From: Holothuria scabra
Taxonomy: Eukaryota; Echinodermata; Holothuroidea; Aspidochirotida; Holothuriidae
NCBI GenBank assembly: GCA_037179385.1
Contig: CM074196.1
Span: 33,380,486-33,444,485, forward strand
DNA: 64,000 nt
Direction of reading: 5' to 3'
A model generated the notes under the pieces. The model did no database searches and was not told the origin of the DNA. It saw only the letters and a program-made list of their open reading frames with translations. A program made the position numbers and the translations under genes. Shown piece after piece: positions 37,702 through 47,811 of the stretch (position 1 is the first letter of the stretch; each line of letters begins with the position of its first letter).

Positions 37702-38640
37702 ATCAGGGGCGTAGCCAGGATTTTCTTGTGGGGGGGGCAAAGTCGACTCATCGTCCCCAATCTTGACCGACAGGAATATCTAAGTGGAGCGCCACCATCA
37801 GTTGGCGTGGAGCGTACAAGAAAAATTTTGGCTTCACAAACCCCTCAGATGGCAGGAAACTGCACTTCCGGAGTGTTTTATGTTGCATGTACCCAGCCTG
37901 GAAATATGGATCTCACTTCTAAAGTTTCTCAATAAATGCCCCCCCCCCCAAAAAAAAAATCCATGAAAAACGTTAATACATGTTTCTTAGCAGAGCTCTA
38001 CCATCGATTGGCGCAGAGTGAAACAGAAAATTTTTGGCTTTACAAAGCTCAGATGGCTGGAAATTGCACTTCCCGAGTGTTCTAAGCAAGAATATGTTCA
38101 GCCCAACTTAAATATTCTCCCCGCTTCCTAACTGGAGCACTTGTCAAATGTTGAGGGGCTGAACATACCCTTAGCCCCCACTTTTTCATTCTTCGTCGCC
38201 ACCACTGGGGTGGGGCATTTTCTTGAGGGAGTGAAGAGCCCAAGTGAGGAGCTGAGCAACTGAACGGGGAGAGGGTGTGGTTCTCCCCTCCTACCCCAAG
38301 GAGATTTTGCAATTTTACATCAAAATTGAGTGATCTGGTGAACACCTACAGTAAGCTGGAATTTTTGGACATTTTCAATCTTGTATCAATGTTTTCCTTA
38401 TTTCCTCACGAATTATTGTGTGGCTGTATGAGGGTTACTGTACGAGTCAATGGGGCCCTAGGGAATTGTGTTGCACTGAAACAAAACAGCTACTCATAAG
38501 GCTTACATTGGCTAAACCAGTGGAATTGCCATTTTGCCCTGAAAAACGCCAAAACTCCATTTAAATAAAAAAATAATAAAAAAATTAGGTCTGGACGGGA
38601 GTAAGTGCAAACCCCCTGAACCCCCTGGCTACAGGCCTGT
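37702..38640. mobile_element. hAT-like fragment(s)
   Basis: It starts with the terminus-like CAGGGGCGTAGCCAGGATTT and contains a diverged tandem pair (ATCAGTTGGCGTGGAGCG near 37797 and ATCGATTGGCGCAGAGTG near 38003). CCCCCTGGCTACAGGCCTG near 38620 resembles an opposite end. No target duplication confirmed; open frames are not conserved. Confidence 0.45.
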
Positions 38641-38971
38641 CTCCCTGGGTCCCCCTCCCCTTTTGGAATTTTTTGCTGTCTCGAAGAGCTTAGATGCAAT
38701 ATGGTGCTATATTGTGTTCTTTTTATACTAGATTCCAGTGTTCTCCACAAGGGGTTTTAGAGGGGCAACATGCCCTCCAAGTGAAATTGGCAGTCCCTCC
38801 AAAATAGTTGCAGCTCTCCAAAAAATGCAGCTTCCATTTTTAGTTCATTGCTCCATTAAACATATACAAGTCATAACTGGAAAAATGTCTCTTCCCTCCA
38901 GGCTTGGGGCCAGGATTTGCCCAGCCCCAGCTTCAAAATAAAGGCTTTTAATGTTTAAATATTTTGTCTAA

Positions 38972-39930
38972 CCAGAAAGACAAAAGGCTTAGTGATTCCT
39001 TGCCATCAAGTACCTTACCCTCTTTCAAATTGACAGTGTTTGATAGATTTTTCTTTACATTTTAGGCACAGAATTTCGCAATTTTACTGCTGATGACATC
39101 AAATTACCTTTGACCTCTACGACTTCTTTCTATCAACATGACAAATCTATATACCAAATATAAAGGGTATCAGTAACTCCTATCTGAAGATATTGTGTTT
39201 ACAAGCCATTTTCAAAGATTTTGCAATTTTACCACAGGTAACCTCAAATGACCTTTGACCTTTACCAAAAACAATAGGCTTCTTTCTCTCAACATGACAA
39301 ATCTATATACCAAATATGAAGGGTATCAGTAACTCCTATCTGAAGATACCGTGTTTACAAGCCATTTTCCAAGTTTTTGCAATTTTACCACAGGTAACCT
39401 CAAATGACCTTTGACCTCTACCAAAAACAATAGGCTTCTTTCTCTCAACATGACAGATCTATATACCACATATAAAGAGTATCGGTCAGTCCTCTCTGAA
39501 GATATGGTGTTTACAAGCCATTTTCGAAGTTTTTGCAATTTTGATGCTGGTGACCTCAAATGACCTTTGACCTCTACCAAAAACAATAGGGTTCTTCCCC
39601 TTTACATGAAAAGTCTATATACCAAATATGAAAAGTGTCGGTCACTCCTATCTGAAGATATCATGTTTACAAGCCATTTCCGAAGTTTTAGAAATTTTAC
39701 AGCTGGTGACCTCATATGACCTTTGACCTCTCTCAAAAACAATAGGGTTCTTCCTCTCAACATGACAAATCTATATACCAAATATGAAAAGTGTGGGACA
39801 TTCCTATCTGAAGATATCGTGTTTACAAGCAAGTGTCACAAACACACACACACATACACACACACACACATACACACACGACATCACCATCGCATAGATT
39901 CCTTGCCTGCCTATGGCAAGGAATCAAAAA
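38972..39930. mobile_element. Helentron-like element B with exact 156-base minisatellite
   Basis: It begins CCAGAAAGACAAAAGGCTTA and has subterminal GATTCCTTGCC. Then come units in which TGACCTTTGACCT starts at 39249, 39405, 39561 and 39717, a constant 156-base step. A CA repeat follows (about 39839-39878), then the hairpin GATTCCTTGCC / GGCAAGGAATC and A's. It interrupts an older element at 38935-38971 and 39931 onward. Confidence 0.7.
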
Positions 39931-40220
39931 TGAAAACAAGTTTCGGGAGCTTTTTTAATGTCGCTGAAAAGCCTCATTCCGAACTCCTTAGATAACATTA
40001 TGTAACAACAATGATCTTCAGTCCACATGCTATATCAGAATCAGATATATGCTAACAGGAAACGCAGATTCAATGGTCCCCAAATATGCAATATCGTTAC
40101 AGGAAACCCTGAATCTAAACTATTTCTTGCAATACAAGCTCCATACTTACAAATGTGTAAAAGACTAAAAGGACCCAAATTTTTGATGTGTGCAGTACAG
40201 TAGAGTTAAAACTTAAGAAA
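39931..40220. repeat. Middle piece of an older transposon split by elements B and C
   Basis: It is collinear with 2925-3190 (GCTAACAGGAAACGCAGATT, CAGGAAACCCT, TACAAATGTGTAAAAG). 38935-38971 and 41637-41760 continue it on either side, matching about 2876-2918 and 3195-3312. Confidence 0.7.
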
Positions 40221-41547
40221 CCAGAAAGCCAAAAGGCTTAGTGATTCCTTGCTGCTGAAATGTAAGGCCTTTTTTCACATTGACATTGCTTTGCAATGTT
40301 TTTCAATTAACAGGGCTCCATAATGTGCCCACAAAGTACACATGCAAGGCATCCAATCTTGAGATCCCCCTTGCCCGTCGTGAACCCAAATGACATTTGA
40401 CCTCCACCAAAAACTTCTGGGACCATGTATTCACTATGTGCCATCTACATGGCAAGTTACAGGACCCTACAAGTGACCTTTCTTGAAAGACTGTGCAGGA
40501 AAGCTTGTCAGGCTTTGAACAGGCTGACTCCAAATGAACTTTGACCTTTGGGAAAATCAATAGGGATCATCTATTAAATATGACCAATCCACACACTAAA
40601 TATGAGCACAGTCACATGTACCGTTCTTGAGATACCGTGTTTATAAAGTTTTGACCTTTTGACCTCTCATGACCCCAAATGACCTTTGACCTCCACCAAA
40701 AACAATAGGGAACATCTACTCAATATGGCCAATGCACACACCAAATATGAGATTAGTCACACTTACCCTTCTTGAGAATCTGTGTTTACAAGCAATTTCT
40801 AAGGAATTTACCTATTGACCTCTCGTGACCCCAAATGACCTTTGACCGCCACGAAAATGGATAGAGATCATCTACTCAATATGACCAATCCACACACCAA
40901 ATATGAGCATAGTCACATGTATCGTCCTTGAGTTATCTTGTTTACAAAGTTTTGACCTTTTGACCTCTTGTGACCCCAAATGACCTTTTATCTCCACCAA
41001 AAACAATAGGGATCATTTACTTAATATGACCAACCCACACACCAAATATGAGCATAGTCACATGTACCGTTCTTGAGATATCGTGTTTACGAAGTTTTGA
41101 CCTTTTGACCTCTCGTGACCCCAAATGACCTTTGATCTCCACCAAAAATAATAGAGATCATCTACTCAATATGGTCAATGCACACACCAAATATGAGATT
41201 AGTCACACCTACCCTTCTTGAGATACCGTGTTTACAAGCAATTTCTAAGGAATTTACCTATTGACCTCTCGTGACCCCAAATGACCTTTGACCTCCACGA
41301 AAATGGATAGGGATCATCTACTCAATATGACCAATCCACACACTAAATATGAGCATAGTCACATGTACCGTTCTTGAGATATCGTGTTTACAAGGTTTTG
41401 ACCTTTTGACCTCTCGTGACCCTAAATGACCTTTGATCTCCACCAAAAACAATAGGGATCATCTACTTAATATGACCAACCTACAAACCAAATACAAGGT
41501 TAGTCACACTTACCCTTCTTGAGATATCGTGTTTACAAGCCAAAGCG

Positions 41548-41583
<36 letters not shown>

Positions 41584-41636
41584 ACGACATCACCATCGCA
41601 TAGATTCCTTGCCTGCCTTTGGCAAGGAATCAAAAA
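40221..41636. mobile_element. Helentron-like element C with mixed 145/156-base units
   Basis: Same termini as copies A and B: CCAGAAAGCCAAAAGGCTTA, subterminal GATTCCTTGC, CA repeat (about 41549-41576) and the 3' hairpin GATTCCTTGCC / GGCAAGGAATC. The repeat phase word lies at about 40680, 40836, 40980, 41126, 41282 and 41427, so steps of about 145 and 156 alternate. No protein is encoded; open frames are repeat artefacts. Confidence 0.7.
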
Positions 41637-42575
41637 TCTGTTTTTTTCTAATATAAAAAAATATTCTTGCTCATAGAAAAAAGCGAAAAATTTAGCTTCA
41701 AAATTGTACCTTTTGGTCATTGGGGTAGGGAGATGTACATGGTCCAAAATTAATTTTAGTTTCAATTATGCAGCAACAGATTTCAAGTATATGAAGTTAG
41801 AAACATTGATGCCTGTGTTGGTTTCATGATGATAGGCCTAGTACTACATGGGGAACTTCCAAGTTCATGTTTTTACAAGGCACCCAAGCAAAGTCTCCCA
41901 CAACTGAAGTCTCCTCTACACAGTCTGAGTCTCCCAAGTAACAAATTAAGATACCAAGTTACAAAGTCACTCCTGACAAATTTGCTTTCTAACCAAGTCT
42001 GGCCTTGAAAAAATCTCCTGCCAGACAAGCCAGGTTTCCCTGAGGCTAAGTCTGTCACCTCATCCCACAAGATTATACTGTTCTATGTCTCCCAAAGACT
42101 CCCTCCCCCCCCCCCTCCAAAAAATAACCATTTTACCTGTAACATTCCCATAAGGGAATCTTATGGGACCCATTATATAACCCTTATAAAGGGTATGTCC
42201 ATATCATTTTGCACCCCGGATTATGATAAGAAAGCACCAAAAAAAACACCCGTGCTACTGTTTTTTTGTTGCAGCACTTGTGGCAGTCTCTGATGCCAGA
42301 GTTCCAATCTATTTCGAGTGTTGGAAACACATGAAAGACAAATAAAAACAAGGTAGGTAGTTACTTCATAGTATGATCCATCTTTTATTCAAAAAATTGC
42401 TTATAAAACTACAATGTAGGAATTTTATTTTAAGTTCATTTAACAAAATACAAAGATGTTTAGGCAAGCTACAGAGCATATAGGTGACATAGCTAAATTA
42501 TCTTACACAACAAAGCATAAAAGATGAAAAAATGCAGTCAAGTTTGGCCACAAGTTCTTTCTACACTAATACTAA

Positions 42576-42900
42576 GGGGGAAAGTTTAAGCAAACATTTA
42601 ATTTTCATTATGAAATAGAAACCAAATCTGCACAGTGTGGTGAAATTTCCATTCAAATGAAACATGTAATCCTTGAGATATCAGTAAATGAAGTCACTAG
42701 ATTTGTGTTCCATAGTGAGCCTGGGTGCAGCAGAGGTTATATTACTTCCTCACACTGGAAGGGAATGTTTTGTGTCCTATTGTTTTTTCATGTTGTTGTG
42801 TTGACTTTTGACCTTGACATTAAATTTGGAAATAAAAGTGCCTTAAAAGTAAAAGTAATACTTGATACAAATAGTTCTGAATTAATCCATCTGCCAAAGA
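42576..42900 (+). repeat. Dispersed repeat, paired with 61375-61690
   Basis: Shared blocks include GTTTAAGCAAA, CTAGATTTGTGTTCCA, GCAGCAGAG and ACTTCCTCACA. Termini are unclear. The 89-codon open frame inside is not conserved between the two copies. Confidence 0.55.
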
Positions 42901-42994
42901 CTGGAGTGGAGAAAATTTGGCATTAAACAAAAAGTTTGAAATCTCAGTCAAAGATTTGTCCTACACAATAAATGAATGGTATCAAAAATTTGGA

Positions 42995-43060
42995 TAGGAT
43001 AGGTTAGGATAGCTTAGGATAGGTTAGGATAGGATAGGTCAGGTCAGGTCAGGTCAGGTT
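42995..43060. repeat. Simple repeat (TAGGA/TAGGT, then CAGGT)
   Basis: GGATAGGTTAGGATAG-type units pass into four to five CAGGT units, directly next to the SINE piece at 43061; it could be the SINE's tail. Confidence 0.85.
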
Positions 43061-43215
43061 AGATGAAGTTTTACAGTCCAGTTTCTAACCAATTGGTTTA
43101 AGTCTGGCCATTTTTTCAGTTGTGGCTCACTGGCTTGTTTTCCTTATTCCATTGCTTTTCCTACTGCCATTGTGCTCTGTGCTCAGTATCATACATAAGG
43201 CATTAGTACATGGGG
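43061..43215 (-). repeat. SINE fragment
   Basis: It shares GTTTTACAG(C/T)CCAGTTT, CAATTGGTTTAAGTC and TTGTGGCTCACTGGCTTG with the copy at 44623-44863 but lacks the tRNA head. Confidence 0.55.
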
Positions 43216-43275
43216 AAACAAGATGCTCAATAAAAGCTTACAATTTTACATTAGGTGGAAATAAGTGGTCATGTT

Positions 43276-43465
43276 GCAGAGGTGCCAACATTGAGGTCTT
43301 GAAATCAGGAAGATTTACCTAATAAATCAGGAAGATTTCAGGGATTTGTGTGTACTTCAACAGGGGAAACTCTGTTCTCAATCAGGAAGATTTTATATTT
43401 CTAATGTTTGGAGGTGAAATTTTCAGTAAGTCTTCTGCAGAATCAGGAAGACTTGGCAGCTCTGC
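43276..43465. mobile_element. 190-bp MITE, longer relative of 13103-13237
   Basis: The ends GCAGAGGTGCCAA and TTGGCAGCTCTGC and the internal ATCAGGAAGATTT units match the earlier copy. An extra 50 bases include a third ATCAGGAAGATTT. It lies just downstream of the COSMC-like exon. Confidence 0.65.
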
Positions 43466-43554
43466 ATTTTGGCCAGAGAATGACCCTCCTACTAGTAAAG
43501 TATACAATTCTTTGCAGCCATTACAGCATCGACAAGTATAAACAAAAAACTTAC

Positions 43555-44511
43555 CTTCTCTAGAGGGTGATGTATGTATTTCATGGCCCAGGGATGGTAC
43601 TTTATGGTGTTACCAGGTAACGCATGGTCTGGTACCAACATTTGGAAACGAGGAGTTCCTTGATGGTCTCTAGATTCTTTTGTTCCAAATATATGCAAAG
43701 GTTTCAAACATTCTTCCAACTCCAAGCCTTCATTTGTTCCTCCTATCCGTGGTGGACAAGATGGAAGAGCCTCATGAAGAATTTCCAGACCCTCTCTTGT
43801 CAAAACTGTGACAACTCCCCTGGGGTCTGTACCAGTCACTACATGTCCTAAGTATCCTGGTATATAGGCTTGATGGAGAAGAGTCATGAACTGAATGTTT
43901 TCTGGGACAATATAAATATCATATTCCAGTTTGATAAATAACTCGTAGTCAGATCGATAGTGGGTATAGACATAGTCTGCGGCCATTTTGTATCTCTCCC
44001 ATCTATGGGCGGTGTCTTCCTCAAAGCCAAGGTCAATTGACCCAACTTCTTTGATTGGACTTCTAGAGAAAAAAACAGTTTTACTGCAATGTTCTGCCAC
44101 TGTGGCCTTTGCTGCTTTGATTGCACCCTGACTTCCCTTTGCACACATAATGTAACATAGTGTTCTTGCTTGTGTTTTCAAAAGGGTGGAATTGAAAAGG
44201 GGATCAAAGGGAAATGACGTAACAATTCTTGTTAATTCATTATCAACGACCGGCAGCTTGGTTGAGTTTGAGAGGCTTCTCTGCTGCAGGTAAAAACTAT
44301 TTCCTCCAACAGAATAATCCCGTGTCTGGTAATGTACACGCAGCGTTTTACCTATTGTCTTCTTAGAAATAGATTCATACTGAGCAAACATAAATGATAA
44401 CATTACACCCACGAGGAGTCCAATTGCTAGCGTGAAAATGCTAGACTTGGCCATAATTTCAGCACTTAAGTTCTCCTGGCCTTCAAAGAAATGCTGTTTT
44501 TCAAGGAATAT
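43555..44511 (-). CDS. C1GALT1C1: COSMC-like (C1GALT1-specific chaperone 1) coding exon, terminal exon not found
   Basis: The exon runs from acceptor TTTCTGCAG|A (44512) to donor AAG|GTAAGT (43554). ATG at 44454 gives 300 codons, ending exactly in phase 0. A signal-anchor helix starts MAKSSIFTLAIGLLVGVMLS, followed by a stem and a GT31-like fold: TLCYIMCAKG, ADYVYTHYRSDYELFIKLE and YIVPENIQFM. The sequences YIPGYLGH, CPPRIGG, LEECLKPLHIF and YHP align better with COSMC than with core 1 synthase. The DDD motif is replaced by EYD (residues 177-179) and the SGGAG motif is absent, as expected for a non-catalytic chaperone that holds nascent C1GALT1 in the ER. The expected CCSD-containing last exon was not seen in the 6.6 kb downstream. 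Without splicing, 20 more codons lead to a stop at 43492. Alternative: a divergent GT31 enzyme using an ExD motif. Confidence 0.75.
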
Positions 44512-44622
44512 CTGCAGAAAATAACAATAAAAATAAATAATGCAAAGAAATGTTAACAAAGCAAAGGATTCCATTTATTAATATCACTGATTGACAAACA
44601 GTTAGAGGGTTAGTTAATTAGT

Positions 44623-44863
44623 AAGATGGAGTTTTACAGCCCAGTTTGAAAACAATTGGTTCAAGTCAGACCAGCCACAGCCTTTTTTGCAGTTGTGGCT
44701 CACTGGCTTGTTTTTCCCTACTCCATTGATTATGCTGAGTACCAAGCACATGGAAGCAGGTTCCATTTTTCAAGTCTTTGGTATGACCTGGTCAGGACTG
44801 GAACTCCCAACCTTCCAACTGCAAGTCTGATGCTCTAACCACTTGACCATGCAGTCTGTCCAC
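44623..44863 (-). mobile_element. tRNA-derived SINE
   Basis: Read on the minus strand the head contains TGGTCAAGTGGTTAGAGC, an A-box-like sequence (44849-44834). About 35 bases later comes GGTTGGGAGTTCCAGTCC, a diverged B box (44812-44795). Together they form a polymerase III promoter of tRNA type. The body continues to GGGCTGTAAAACTCCATC. It lies about 110 bases upstream of the COSMC-like exon acceptor. Confidence 0.7.
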
Positions 44864-45092
44864 TAGCTAGACAGAAAAGAAGTTGTTATGTATGGAAAGG
44901 TTCCATGTTCCATACATATATTTTTGGACTTAAAAATAGGGGTTCCATAAATGCTGGAGGCCCTAATGCCAGTCGTGAATGTTGTCCGAAAAGAGGGTTG
45001 GAGAATGCAAGGAATCCTTGGCTCACTCCCAAACTGTTAAATTTCTCCATTGAATGGACAGATTTTAGACCAATGTTCTTTTCATTTCAATT

Positions 45093-45230
45093 GAGTTTGA
45101 GGGAAATCTGATCAGGGCTAATAATTTTTATTTATAAGAAGTACCATTTTAGACTAACTTTCTTGTGATTTTAACTGAGTTTGAGGGAAATCTGATCAGG
45201 GCTAATTTTTATATCTAAGAAGTACCATTC
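45093..45230. repeat. 84-base tandem duplication
   Basis: GAGGGAAATCTGATCAGGGC occurs at 45099 and about 45183 with similar flanks (AAGAAGTACCATT). Confidence 0.65.
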
Positions 45231-47420
45231 TGTGTCTCCAACCCCAACAAATTTGAATAGTAATGCTTTTTCCATTTTTTGATGCTCCACATGTCCTGAT
45301 ATTACATTTCCAACAGCAGGACAAATTTAGGGAGTTTAATGAGGAAAAAGGTGCTTCCTTTCCCTGCTCAGCCAGATACAGTGCAGTGTGATTTTCAGCA
45401 ATAATTTGCATCGTCAAGATCCAAACAGTGCAACTACAGTGCAGAGCACTTTAAGCTGCCCATATCTCACATGCAGGTGTTAGCTTTCCAGTTTTTCCTT
45501 GTCTAGTAAAACACCCACAAAGTGTTTAGGATTTTGCATTTATGGTAAGTACACAATTTAATTTGATTAACCATTTTATTACCTGACAGTTGATGAGAAT
45601 GACGTCATGTCAAGGCAATCAAGAGCATTTTCAAAGAGTGCCATCTATACTTAAACTGCAAGCCCAGTATAAAAACAGCACTGAGAATTATGTTCCCAAA
45701 TGTTGCATGTGGCAAAAGTATTTGTAATTTTCACAGAGTTATAGTTCACAAAAAAAGCAAATCCTGCACTTATTAAAACTTTCAGATGCAGAATTGTATA
45801 TGCACTATTTATTAGTCCACTAACTGCTATATTTTCCATACATTGCCATCTTATCAAGTTGTCAAATACAAAAATCAACTTTGTGGTTTGTTGCACACAC
45901 AGGTAAAACCTAAGGGAACAAAGCAGAACTTGCGGCACTGAACAATCTTAATGATTAGGATACAAAAAGAGGCATCACAATTTGTTTTTCCCATTCTAAG
46001 GCTAAAATGGCCTTCCTAACTAACAATTTTTTGGTAAAATGGCATTCAAAATTTTCTCATCCAAGGCCAAAATGTGATACACTTGAAAGAAAAACAGAAA
46101 AAGGGATGGAACAGCAGGCTATGAATGATTGATTTTCACATCATGAGAATCAATATCAACAGAACAGTACAAAGTGAAAAAACTTCACATGCACTGCATT
46201 GTGAATGCTCCTGCAAAAATGAAATGATGAAGGAATTGGGCTCGGTATTTACAGTAGTTCAACACATACAGAGCAGCTTGACTGACACATCATCTTCCAA
46301 AAGTGCCTTAGTGTGTGTTAAAGATTTGACAAAAAAAAGACCAGTTAACCAACCCATTGGTTGGTAAATGGGTTAACAACCAGATAACCAGCACAGCCCT
46401 ACTGTATGTACAGGACATAACTACCATAAAGAAAAAAGAAAAAAAACAGGGACACACACAATGAGTATCACTCAATAGGAAACTCGATAGACCCTGTTTT
46501 ACCACCCCCACTACTCCCCAACTCCCAAGTCAATACTCTAGGTCCCATCAATAATCCAGTTTGGTGATTCCTTTGGAGGCTGTGCACATGCACATCATCC
46601 AAATTGTCAGGATATAAAAAACCAATCCTGCACCAACAACACATATTCCAAAATTTGAGTTTACATGAACATTTGGTGAAATACTTCCTCCTCAATCCAT
46701 CCATCCATAACATAAAGGAAGATCACAAGTGTTGGTTTGTGCAGTGAGTAGTTTTTAAATTGAAGTTTTGGTGTAAAAATTTGCATTTAAATCTGCCCTT
46801 AACTTAGCAGTACTGAGACCTATACTTTAGTTCAACTTGGCTAAATATTATAGTGTTGAATGAACACACTGATAAAAACAAGGGAACACTGTATGTTACA
46901 TGCTGAGCTCCAATTGTATATCCCACTTCATGGCCCACAATTCCATGCTGCAACAAACCACTGGACTCACATATTACTGTCCACAAAACTTAAATGGAAA
47001 CCTTAATACCATTTTGCTGCCTAGACATGAAGCCATGAAAAGACAGCCTGTTTGGATTATGAAATCATTTTTTTCATCCTAATTAAACCTTCACACAGAG
47101 CTTAGTAGGACAATCATCAGCAAACTTACCACACTACTTGATGTTGGTACAGTAAGGACCTTTCAATGTCATTGATAAAATTAAGAATAGAACTGGGTTA
47201 AGAACTGAACCCAAGAGTATAGAACACTACTCTGGTTGTGATTGATTTCTACTGTAAGATGAAAACTCATTAATTCACAACACATATCTTGGAGTCAGGA
47301 ACTTTTGGTCATGTAGGCTTAGGCCTTAGGCCTTTATTATTAATGTAGCCTACATACAGTACGTACTACGTAGCAGCAAATCTGGCCATGATACAGGTCT
47401 ACAGGAATTTAACATTAGTT
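45231..47420. other. No gene seen
   Basis: AT-rich sequence with short motif-less open frames on both strands. TTAACCAACC/GGTTGGTAAATGGG words near 46345 form a small inverted repeat. Confidence 0.3.
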
Positions 47421-47427
47421 TTAAAGA

Positions 47428-47585
47428 CCTGATCCTTTCACCCCAAACTACAATTTTGTGGTTCAACTTTGGAGTCTTGCAGAAACTATCAATTGGTATA
47501 ACTCTTTGATTGGAGGCTATTCAAAAAATGGACTGTCTCATCATGATCAAACAGCATCTACTGTACTGACTGAGAGGGTTTAAGG
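47428..47585. mobile_element. MITE family 2 fragment
   Basis: TTTAAAGACCTGATCC, TTTCACCCCAAACTACAATTT and TTTGATTGGAGGCTATTCAA correspond to one half of the 300-bp TTAA family at 6980-7281. The second half is absent. Confidence 0.55.
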
Positions 47586-47811
47586 TGAACATCACACCAT
47601 TCCCCAGTACAACTATAGAATATCCCGTCCCAAAAATTTCCACTGCTCATCCAGGATTCCTCGTTGCAGTCGAAATGCACTACTCATCCCCTAAAAATGG
47701 ATTCCTCGTCAGCCGGTTTGACTTCCACTAGGACTAGGAATCCACCTCAAAATGGATTCTTTGTCAGTATTCACTTTGACTAGGACTAGAAATCCAACTG
47801 TTTTGTATTTA

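Noticed and set aside
37444..37935. 163-codon plus-strand open frame
   Set aside because: It runs from unique sequence into hAT-like G/C runs; no domain is visible.
39326..39832. Minus-strand frames repeating FLVEVKGHLRSP-like sequence
   Set aside because: The apparent protein repeat is the 156-base minisatellite read through (156 is divisible by 3); the 145-base units break it.
24740..41636. Regularly spaced repeats considered as a CRISPR-like array
   Set aside because: The whole unit is conserved, not just short repeats with unique spacers, and the sequence is from an animal nuclear genome.
42261..42290. Plus-strand TTTTTTTGTTGCAG as an exon acceptor
   Set aside because: No coding frame with recognisable family follows and no donor partner is evident.
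43492..43554. Continuation of the COSMC-like frame past 43555 as true C-terminus
   Set aside because: The extension (VSFLFILVDA...) begins at a consensus GTAAGT donor and does not resemble the family's CCSD block.
44455..44574. Upstream Met at 44574 as start of the COSMC-like protein
   Set aside because: The first 21 codons lie in a pyrimidine-rich stretch ending in TTTCTGCAG, a splice acceptor; the Met at 44454 directly precedes the signal-anchor.
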